Shown: in pieces, positions 1-5,998 of the stretch
Layout of the letters: each line of letters begins with the position of its first letter
Position numbering within the stretch: the first letter of the stretch is position 1
Origin: Clostridiales bacterium
Lineage (GTDB): Bacteria; Bacillota; Clostridia; Christensenellales; Christensenellaceae
Direction of reading: 5' to 3'
Length of the DNA stretch: 5,998 bases
Assembly (NCBI GenBank): GCA_003510345.1
Contig: DOMW01000257.1
Location: 1 to 5,998, forward strand
Notes under the pieces: model-generated
Seen by the model: only the letters and a program-made list of their open reading frames with translations
Database searches by the model: none
What the model was told of the DNA's origin: nothing
Made by a program: the position numbers and the translations under genes

Positions 1-3000
1 CATAGGCGGCGGGTGTGTCCGCGCCGGTCACCTCCGGCGGCGCGCCCGCCGCCTTAACGTTCCGGCGGATGCGAACAGCCACCTCAACCGGAAAAATGGG
101 GTCGGCAGGCAGTTCATCGGGGTGAACACTCACAGAAATCGACAGTGCCGGAACCTCGCGCGTGGAGGTAGTGGAACCACCGTAGTAAAGGAGCATCTCT
201 TCCAGAAAGACAGGCAGCGGGTTCGGGGTCACCTGAAATTCTTCAGCAAGCAGGGTAGAAACGAGCGACAGTGACGCGCCGCCCTGCCGCTGCTGCATAA
301 GGGCGCGTTTGATTTGCTCCAGCGCTTGTTTCATTATGCTGAAGCGCTTGCTGGCCTCTTGTGCGCGCAGCGTCACGATCATCCCACCGCCGGAAAATGC
401 GTAGGAACAGGTCACGCCGTACCAGTCGTTTACCGACGCTATAAAGTCGTTCACGCGGAATTCGACAGTATGTGAGACTGGCGCAGCCGATTGATTCCCG
501 AATATGTCGCGGAGGTAAACCTTTACGGCCGCCAACCCGAAATCCTCGTAAGGGTCGCTTACAACTGAAAAAACAGGCTCGTAGACGGCGGTGTCTTCCG
601 ATTCCCGGTCGCCCAGCGGAATCAGTGGTTTTGAGAGGTTGGACTCGCGGCCGCCCACTGTTACCGTGTACCCCAGAATCTGGCTCACGGAGCCATCTTC
701 CGGCGTATAGCGGATACGGATCCCGTAGCTTCCGTTTGGCAGCGCCGGTTTGCTGGCTGTCTCGCCCCGCCTCAAAAAGTATGCGTCGTCATCCGTATAC
801 GCGGCAGCCGCGCTTATTACGCAGTTGGCGGCTTCGGCAAGATTGTCGCCGCCGGTTATAAGCAGATACAGTTCGGTTTCATTGCCGTCATCAAAGATAT
901 CGGCGGGAAGCCTCGCCGCGTCCGACAGGTACAGCGCGTAGCGGCCAGCCGTTACCGAGCACTCCCACAGCAGCCTGACAAAGGCTGGGTCGGAGAGGTT
1001 GCACACATATTCGCTGCTGCCATGCAAACGGTCTGCCGCAAGCTTTGTCTCCCGCGACAGGTTTGTTTTTATAAAGCGTTCGTTCTCGCCGAACCCCGCG
1101 TCCAGCAGCGTACCCGACAGGCCGGTTAAGGCGCTCGGCTTGTAGAGTACGCGGTAGGTGCAGGCCGGCCATTCGGATAGCGGGCGCAGTTTTCCGCGAT
1201 CCGCCGGGGCGAGGCCAACGACGCGGAGGACGGCGTCGCTCTCCCGCGTGACGGTGAACGGCAGGCATAGCGCCGGTTCGCAGGCGATCTTATCGCCACC
1301 CGGGCTATACAGCTCAAACGGCTCACTGGCAGGAACAGACGGCAGATAGCGAACCACGGCGCCGCTTCCGAACAAAAATTTTTCGCTCGCCTGATATGTC
1401 GCCGGTACAGACTGGAACGGTGCGATATCCTCTATAACAATGCCGTCCGGCAGTTTATTCCGAACCGCCGTGTAATCATCGGTTCCAGGCGCTGCCACGT
1501 CTAGCTGATAGGTTTGAGAGCCAGTCGCAAAGGACTGCGGATGCGCGTCCAGTCTCACCGTGTGTGAGCCGCTTTCCAGTGGAAACTGTAGGCCGCACAG
1601 TTCGTAAAACGCAATGGTATCCGCGCCCGCCTCGGCTGGCAGCCGCAGCCCTTGCAGCAGTACGCGGGACGCGAAGGCCGCCGTCCGCCCGGTGACATCC
1701 TCACCCAGCAGGAATTCCTTGATTTCCGCCAGCGAAATCTTACCCGGCTTCACCGCGAGTGCCTGCCCCGCCGCGAAATGCTCCGCTTTCAGATAGGGCG
1801 CGATGGTTGCGTAGTTCAGGCCGTGCGCCGCGGTGAAATCGGCAAGCGTATGCGCCGCCGCGAGCACGGCCCCCCGGATCGGCAGGTTCGCGAAACGGGC
1901 TATGATATCATATTCCATGACGCGGTTGCCGCTTGACGCCGCGAAAACCCGGCGTTCCAGTTGCGACGGCGTTTCAGAGGAGGATACCGCCACGACAGCG
2001 TCCGGGAAACGGTACACGCCGTTCGCAGACGTCACTTTCGCGAGAAAAGCGTCGAACGCCGGAAAGAAACCAGGTTCGGCGGCAAGTAGCGCGAATTGCC
2101 TCGCGAGGCGTTCCGCCGTATCGCCGGGCTGAAACTTCCACGTAACCCCCGCATAGGAGAAGGCGCCCTGTTCCTGCGCGGCGCATTCCCAATCCGCGTT
2201 TTTATTGCTCGCGGCAAGGATTTCATCGTATAGCTTCTGCCACATCGTATCGACGCTTTCGCCATACCAACGCGCGTAGATGAACGCGGCGGCTGTTTTC
2301 TTAGCCGCTTCCAGCGCGATCGTAAATCCGGACACCGTTATTTCCGTGTCCGCAAGAATCGTCAGCCCGGAAAGCTGCTCCCAAAGATCCTGCACAGAAA
2401 AACGCTCCGCCAGAGCTCTGAAGCTGGTGGCTACAGGGCAGATATAGTCGATGTCAACCACTACGCGGGCGTTGCTTTGAAAGAGCAGGCCGCTGTTCCC
2501 GGCGGCGAGTTCCCCGGCGGAGACGCCGTATTTCCCCGCGATCCCGGCAAAATCGCCCCCGTCAAGCGGAACGCTGTACGAGTCAAATATTGCCCTCAAT
2601 TCACCATAGATTTGCCGCGCGAGCATACGGAAATAATCGAGGAACATGACACTCGAAACCGGCGTTCTGGTGCTTGTGGCCGCCGGGTTGCCATCGACGG
2701 GCAGATTCGCGAAATAGTCGTCGATTTTTGCGAGGTACGTGTCTGTGACCGGGCGGTAGGACGCGTAATCCAGTGCCTGTGCCGCGTCGCCGTCAATTGT
2801 GAGCGTCACGGGCGGCGGCATCGGGAAGGCATAGCCGTCCACCTCCGCGTCGCCGTCCGGCTGGGTTGGCGGCGCTGTGATGGCGAACACCGCGTTGTTT
2901 TCAAGGAAAGGGAAGAGGCTACTCAGCGTGAGCATACTGTTTACATAGTCCGCGTCTAAGAGTGCCGCGTCAGATCGTTTGAGCGATTCCGGCTGCTCAA

Positions 3001-5998
3001 ACAGGCACAGTGCCACGGCCAGCCTGTGGAGCGCGGAGAAATCAGCCAGCATCGGAACAAACGCCGTCCGCCCGTTCATGGTTCCGGCTGGGGACAAAAA
3101 CCAGTCAACCTTTGTTTTCCCCGCTAAATCAATGCGTCTTATATCGGCTGGGGCACGGACGCGCCGCAACGTGTCCGCGCCGCCTATCTCAAAATGCGCG
3201 TGGTAATGAAAGTTAAATCTGAATTTGATCCGGATGAACAGAATCTTTATGCTGCCCGTGAGCGCCAGCCGGAAATCCAGGTCGAGGAGAACGGGTTTTT
3301 CGGTTTCGAAAACCGCGCCTGCAAACGCGCTGATCTCGACGCTGGCGGAAAGGGAGATGATGACCAGATCCACGCTCACATACAGTCGCCCGATGATTCC
3401 GAGGGTCGCGGTTAGTTTGTAATAGAGATCGCTGGGGTCCGGTTCGCCGTCCCTTTTCCAAAAGGCGAGCGTCCCTTCAAAAATCCCCACAACAGACAGC
3501 TCAAAACCACCCTTTGCGATACCGAGGTCGAAGCTGCGGCCGATCCCGAAGGTTACGCCAATGCCCGCGCGGATTGCCGTCGCAAAAGAGCCGCCGCGCC
3601 AGTCTGGCAAGGCGGGGACAGCCGCGCCGCTCAGAATGCCGAAGTAAATCCCCGCCCGCCCCGTGAACTGGCCGAATTGCAACATGAAGCTGCGGGAAAA
3701 ATCGTGGTCCTGCGGAAAGCCGAGGTCGAGGAAGAACCCGCCGTCCGTATAGATTTCGAGGACGATCTGGCCCAATGTGACGGACAGCGCGCCGAGCTGG
3801 AACGTGCGGAATTTTTCCGGCATGACAAGCGACGCCCGGAACATCCCGAGGTCGTCCGAGATGCGCTTATAGAGCAGCTCAAGCACCAACCCGCTGAATG
3901 CGGCCAACGGCCCGTCGTTTTTACTGACGGTGATATAGAACCCGTAAATGTGCGGGTCGACCAGCGCGAGCTTAAAGTCGAGCACGCCGTTCAGAATAAA
4001 ATGCGCCCCGAACGCGAAGTTTATTGCGGGGTTGTTTACATGTAGCGGCTTGCCCTCCATCCGCTCGAGGGCGGCGGAAATCGAATCCGCTTTCAGCAGG
4101 CTGTCATCACCGGCGTTGTCGAAGTGTACGACTATTCCCAAATATAGGAGCTTAAAGCCCGCCGCGCCCTTGCCACCGAAGCTGGGGGGCGGGTCGCGCA
4201 GCAGGCTCCAGGAAGTGAGTTCGCCGTTCAGGCCAAAGCTGCCCTCGAGCGTCATCAAAACGTCGGCGGGCTTGCCGCGGCCTGCCGGGATATATTTCAC
4301 GCCGACGGAGGTGAGCTTTGCGACCAGCAGGTTCAGATTCAGAGTGTAACGCAGCTCCAGCGTACCGTCGGTGATGCCGTAAGTCAGCTTGAACCTCGAC
4401 AAATTGAGTTTGTATAGCACGTCCAAGGGCGCGGGCAGCGTACTTTTGTAGTTGGGGTCAACGACGCCCACGAAGAAATCCACGACGTCGCCGAGGGAGA
4501 GGTTCACGAGGTTCATCGACAGGAACTTTTTCCGCCCGTCCGTGTAGTACGCGGCGCGAAGGCCCTTGCCGCGAAACAGGAAGGTGAAGATATAGCTGGG
4601 GTTTTCCGTACCGAGGCCGTCCAGTTGCATAGTCACGGAAAAACTACTGATGGCAAGCTCCGCAAGGAGGGAAGCGGTTGTGTGCCCCTTTTCATCCGTC
4701 TCAAGAGCAAGAGAAGCGGCGGCACGGAGGGAGAAGCCGGGGGTAAGCTCGCTCAGGTCGGCGTCTATGGCGGCGCGGAGGGAAAAGGGATTTACGGCGG
4801 CGGATTTGCTGTAACGGTACTTCATCCAAAGCTCTGTCAGTGCGATTTTCTGAAAGGCGGCGGGGGTGTCCAGGCGCAGGATACCGCTTAAAAGCGCGGC
4901 CAGCGTGACGTTGCCGCCGGAAAGCCCGCCCTCAAACAGCCACGCGCCTTTTGCGTACGCCGCGCTGACGCTGAACGTGAACGCTTCTTCCTTCTCTGGC
5001 TTAAAAGCAAGCGTTCCCCCGATGTAAAACCCGCTGCCGCCCGGGGTAAACCACGCCCCCGCGTTTACTTCACTCAGCGCGACGGTCAGTCCCGCGATTC
5101 GGAACGAGACGGCGTCGTAAACTATCGCTTCGAGCGACAAAGCGCGGGAGGCGTAACCGGCCCGTACACGAATTTCCGCGAGCGTTATGGGCGGCAGGCT
5201 TCCGGCCACGCCGTCTCCCATAATCATATCTGCGCCATTTAGGCCGTCTTTTTCCAGCCGGATAACCCCATCGAACTCAAAATCGGGAAGGGACGCGCTG
5301 AGAAACAGCTCGATTGACTTTTTGTTTGGCAGCGCGAGGGAGGCGTGGCATTTGACGTCCCCTTGCAGGAGGGAAGCGCTCGCGTCCGCCACTGTAAGCG
5401 GTTGCCCGCTTTGCCGTTTCACACCGCTATATCCCCACTGAAGAAGGAACCGGAGGTCGAGCGATGCAAGCGTCAGGTTCGGGATCGGCATTTGCAGTGG
5501 GCGTTTTGTCCCGATAAGCGGCGAGATCGCGTACAGCTCGGGGAACCCGGATTCACCCCTGCGAAGTGTGACGGACAGGGTTTTCAGCCCGAATGCGTCG
5601 AGAAAACCGGACTCCGGCAGCATCAGGCGTTCCCCCGCGACGCCGCCAAACAGGGCGAGCAGGAAGTTCACCATGTTGGCGGGGGAGAGCCCCTCACCGA
5701 AATCCGCGCCGAGGGTAATGAAATCCCCGCCGTGAAAGAGTGGGGCGGTGAGTCGCACCTCACTTGCGAGGCCCTCTGCCTTAAAGCGCAGCCCCGCGTA
5801 AACCCGGCTTACATAGAATTCGCGTGTGAATACATCCGGCACGGGGTCACTGCCGCCATCCACGCCGTTTTCGATCGCGATGAATGCCGAAACCGCTTCG
5901 GAAGACGGGAGCAGCCCGTGAAACGCCGTGGGCAACTCTAACACCGCGCTGAACCGCGGTACACCTGCCAGCAAGTCCGGCGTGATTTTGCCCGAGAG
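1..5998 (-). CDS. Internal fragment of a giant uncharacterised protein: repetitive beta-rich region plus LysM-like modules (partial at both ends)
   Basis: One minus-strand frame reads 1999 codons from base 5998 to base 2 without a stop, and base 1 begins the next codon. In DNA this GC-rich, GC-favouring third positions and a protein-like amino-acid pattern throughout support real coding. The first ~940 residues are dominated by alternating hydrophobic strands with Gly/Asn/Asp turns, including a three-copy degenerate repeat. Residues ~941-1140 are mixed and partly helical. Residues ~1141-1418 hold LysM-like modules (for example GDTAERLARQF). The rest is beta-rich, with GLRLP and RDIFGN motifs. 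No signal peptide, catalytic motif or clear transmembrane helix is visible, and the termini are missing. By recollection only, the order resembles giant uncharacterised proteins combining DUF6603-like beta regions with LysM modules. The function is unknown; binding or structural work at the envelope or in a secreted complex is inference. ATA and AGA/AGG codons are used freely. That it is coding is near certain; the family is moderately supported. Confidence 0.93.
284..358 (-). other. Amphipathic helix in the last part of the fragment (residues 1881-1905)
   Basis: The sequence ASKRFSIMKQALEQIKRAL followed by MQQRQ has charged and polar residues spaced every 3-4 positions around a hydrophobic face (F, I, A, L, I, L), and no Gly or Pro breaks it. 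It stands out as an isolated helix between two beta segments. The next residues return to strands (VPALSISVSVHPDEL, FPVEVAVRIRRNV) before the window ends. Confidence 0.4.
359..1576 (-). other. Protein region: C-terminal beta-rich domains with RDIFGN motif (residues 1475-1880)
   Basis: The stretch has many short strands and turns (SHTVRLDAHPQSF, FLFGSGAVVRYLPSVP, FELYSPGG, SYGIRIRYTPEDG) and most of the cysteines of the fragment (7 of 12). It contains VKVYLRDIFGNQS at 488-526 (residues 1825-1837). The phrase RD-hydrophobic-FGN closing a strand occurs in repetitive extracellular-type beta domains and, as I recall, in giant LysM-bearing proteins. No disulfide pairing can be deduced. Several immunoglobulin-like or jelly-roll domains would fit the length, but domain limits are not visible. 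Confidence 0.4.
1577..1690 (-). other. Protein motif: GLRLP / YELCGLQFPL segment (residues 1437-1474)
   Basis: Just after the LysM-like series, the protein reads GRTAAFASRVLLQGLRLP, a short acidic loop, then FYELCGLQFPL. I recall the pairing of a xxRxLLxGLRLP strand with a later YELxGxQF strand from other giant LysM-containing proteins, where it follows the modules directly. That would mark the start of the next domain, but this is memory and not a search. Cys sits where I recall Thr. Confidence 0.4.
1745..1852 (-). other. LysM-like module 4 (residues 1383-1418)
   Basis: HTLADFTAAHGLNYATI, followed by APYLKAEHFAAGQALAVKP, fits the LysM pattern of helix (LADFTAAHGL), second helix (YATIAPYL), then F-x-x-G-Q-x-L-x-V-x-P. 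The closing G-Q-x-L-x-V-K-P matches the common LysM ending G-x-x-L-x-I-P. The preceding residues (1339-1382) may hold a further, heavily degraded module (MEYDIIARFANLPIRGAVL). Confidence 0.6.
1985..2146 (-). other. LysM-like module 3 (residues 1285-1338)
   Basis: VTWKFQPGDTAERLARQF is a good LysM beginning: a strand, then Gly-Asp-Thr and a helix AERLARQF (residues 1292-1302). The second half is longer than usual, with an inserted PGFFPAFDAF segment before the final VYRFPDAVVAV strand. Roughly 60 residues separate it from module 2, filled by a helical stretch (ALEAAKKTAAAFIYARWYGE, residues ~1227-1246). Confidence 0.55.
2327..2437 (-). other. LysM-like module 2, divergent (residues 1188-1224)
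   Basis: TSFRALAERFSVQDLWEQL resembles the first and second LysM helices (xxFxxLAxRFxVxxLxxxL). It is followed by LTILADTEITVSG, which takes the place of the final turn and strand. The module starts only four residues after module 1, as in tandem LysM repeats. The GDT turn is missing, so the call rests on helix pattern and position. Confidence 0.45.
2450..2578 (-). other. LysM-like module 1 (residues 1141-1183)
   Basis: The sequence GGDFAGIAGKYGVSAGELAA followed by GNSGLLFQSNARVVVDI fits the LysM plan. There is a first strand and turn, a helix xxxIAxKYGVS, a second helix xxELAxxN, then a hydrophobic turn and a final strand VVVDI. The usual opening (Y-x-V-x-x-G-D-T/S) is weakened to YSVPLDGGDF. 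LysM domains typically bind N-acetylglucosamine polymers such as peptidoglycan, but many intracellular or structural LysM-like folds do not, so binding is not assumed. This is the clearest module with GDTAERLARQF. Confidence 0.65.
2579..3178 (-). other. Protein region: mixed alpha/beta linker between beta core and LysM-like modules (residues 941-1140)
   Basis: This section changes character from the preceding beta region. It holds a basic start (TLRRVRAPADIRRIDLAG), a VDWFLSP strand, a helix-like LADFSALHRLAVALCLFEQP, a flexible Pro/Asp/Gly loop (ITAPPTQPDGDAEVDG), the FPMPPPVTLTI segment and a Thr/Ser/Pro-rich loop (ATSTRTPVSS). It ends in a helix FLDYFRMLARQ at 2612-2644 that leads into the first LysM-like module. 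The F-x-DYF-x-hydrophobic pattern just before LysM modules is one I recall from related giant proteins. No catalytic motif is evident. Confidence 0.45.
3179..4162 (-). other. Protein region: beta-rich core with GIIG motif (residues 613-940)
   Basis: The region starts at AGFKLLYLGIVVHFDN and runs through FFLDLGFPQDHDFSRSF (near residues 753-770), RAGIYFGILSGAAVPALP, and a glycine-rich segment (IRAGIGVTFGIGRSFDLG). It closes with residues 859-940, where YYKLTATLGIIGRLYVSVD is followed by long alternating strands and finally IRIKFRFNFHYHAHFEIGG. The last strands are strongly amphipathic, alternating hydrophobic with Arg/Lys/His. From memory, a GxxGxLxGSVDFxII-like stretch followed by such strands recurs in giant LysM-bearing proteins and looks like the best-conserved part of that family; this is not checked here. 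The strands alternate too regularly for a helical membrane segment. Confidence 0.5.
4364..4507 (-). repeat. Degenerate protein repeat, copy 3 (residues 498-545)
   Basis: The copy begins VNLSLGDVVDFFVGVV, has a linker with STLPAPLDVLY, and ends in the strand KLNLSRFKLTYGITDG. The LP dipeptide in the linker matches copy 1 (MLPES), and the final LxxFKLTYG matches LTELWMKYR of copy 2. The stretch just before it (AYYTDGRKKFLSMNL) also has the strand and turn character expected at the end of a preceding unit. Confidence 0.5.
4805..4930 (-). repeat. Degenerate protein repeat, copy 2 (residues 357-398)
   Basis: The copy begins GGLSGGNVTLAALLSGIL, passes through a linker with DTPAAF, and ends in the strand KIALTELWMKYRYSK. 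The hydrophobic block (VTLAALLSGIL) and the final strand (IALTELWMKY) line up with VNFLLALFGG / LKTLSVTLRR in copy 1 and VVDFFVGVV / LSRFKLTYG in copy 3. Its final strand contains the aromatic Tyr also seen in copy 3. Confidence 0.5.
5555..5698 (-). repeat. Degenerate protein repeat, copy 1 (residues 101-148)
   Basis: The copy begins GEGLSPANMVNFLLALFGG, continues through an LP-containing linker (MLPESGFLDAF), and ends in a strand GLKTLSVTLRRG. It shares with copies 2 and 3 the order: Gly, short polar turn, a hydrophobic helix-like block (xVxxFLxxL), 8-15 residue linker with proline, then an alternating strand LxxLxVxLxxG. Identity is low and only the pattern repeats, so this is an ancient internal duplication at best, with no recent DNA-level copy. 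Confidence 0.5.

Larger units (their letters stand above)
4163..5998 (-). other. Protein region: N-terminal repetitive beta-strand region (residues 1-612 of the fragment)
   Basis: The region reads as successive short strands of alternating hydrophobic and polar residues (for example LTLASLDLRFLLQWGY, GSGFYIGGTLAF, TLELRYTLNLNLLVAKL) joined by Gly/Asp/Asn/Pro turns. It has a single cysteine (KCHAS) and no long helix typical of an enzyme core. Such a pattern is expected of elongated beta structures, such as beta-helices, beta-taco grooves of lipid-transfer proteins, or repeated beta sandwiches; the sequence alone does not choose between them. Three degenerate repeat units are listed separately. 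The true N-terminus lies upstream of base 5998, so the full number of units is unknown. Confidence 0.65.

Noticed and set aside
891..1268. 125-codon minus-strand ORF in another frame
   Set aside because: It overlaps the giant frame on the same strand out of phase and encodes a low-complexity Arg/Pro/Gly-rich product, typical of an out-of-frame reading.
1374..1383. A5T5 palindrome, considered as a frameshift site or terminator
   Set aside because: In frame it reads GAA AAA TTT TTG, which does not fit the X XXY YYZ slippery pattern. There is no GC stem for a terminator, and the reading frame carries on normally on both sides.
2477..2959. 160-codon plus-strand ORF
   Set aside because: It is antisense to the region encoding the linker and first LysM-like module; its arginine- and valine-rich sequence resembles no family and the opposite strand is clearly coding.
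3179..3424. Possible transmembrane helices in the hydrophobic stretch near GIIG
   Set aside because: Polar and charged residues alternate every second position, which fits beta strands and not a 20-residue hydrophobic helix.
3677..4045. 122-codon plus-strand ORF with charged, helix-like product
   Set aside because: The Glu/Arg/Val-rich composition is the antisense image of strand-rich coding on the minus strand, which continues uninterrupted through it.
5345..5941. 198-codon plus-strand ORF
   Set aside because: It lies wholly antisense to the giant frame, its protein is rich in Arg, Gln, Glu and Cys without domain pattern, and no ribosome binding site or gap accompanies it. Long antisense shadows are expected in GC-rich coding DNA.
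5942..5960. Short inverted repeat ACCGCG...CCGCGGT, considered as an operator or hairpin
   Set aside because: It lies inside the open frame, is very short, and such GC-rich inverted pairs occur by chance in this composition.

Overview
The window lies entirely inside one gene. Read on the minus strand, the frame whose codons end at positions congruent to 2 mod 3 runs from base 5998 to base 2 with no stop codon: 1999 consecutive sense codons, open at both ends. No start codon, stop codon, intergenic gap, promoter or terminator can be placed here. The product is a giant protein of more than 1999 residues; both termini lie outside the window. Residue numbers below count from base 5998 (residue n = (5998 - position)/3 + 1) and are not true protein numbering.

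Layout of the encoded protein, N to C (plus-strand coordinates falling): (1) residues 1-612 (4163-5998), a repetitive region rich in alternating hydrophobic/polar beta-strand patterns, with three degenerate copies of a linker-plus-strand motif. (2) Residues 613-940 (3179-4162), a beta-rich core ending in a glycine and hydrophobic stretch around LGIIGRLYVSVD and a run of alternating strands. (3) Residues 941-1140 (2579-3178), a more mixed, partly helical section with a proline-rich loop and an FLDYFRMLARQ helix. (4) Residues 1141-1418 (1745-2581), a series of divergent LysM-like modules. (5) Residues 1419-1999 (1-1744), beta-rich segments with GLRLP and RDIFGN motifs, then a short amphipathic helix and a further beta segment.

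From memory, with no search run, this order resembles a class of very large uncharacterised bacterial proteins that combine a long repetitive beta region (DUF6603-like in flavour) with LysM-like modules. I cannot assign a gene symbol or a molecular function. A cell-envelope, secreted or macromolecular-complex role is only an inference from the architecture.

The DNA is GC-rich (about 60% by eye) with strong G/C preference at third codon positions. It still uses ATA for isoleucine and AGA/AGG for arginine regularly, which fits a moderately GC-rich Firmicute (Clostridia or Paenibacillus-like) better than an enteric proteobacterium. This taxonomic hint is weak. Coding style looks uniform along the window, with no sign of frameshift, insertion element, tRNA, rRNA or CRISPR array. 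The shorter ORFs on either strand are shadows of the giant frame.
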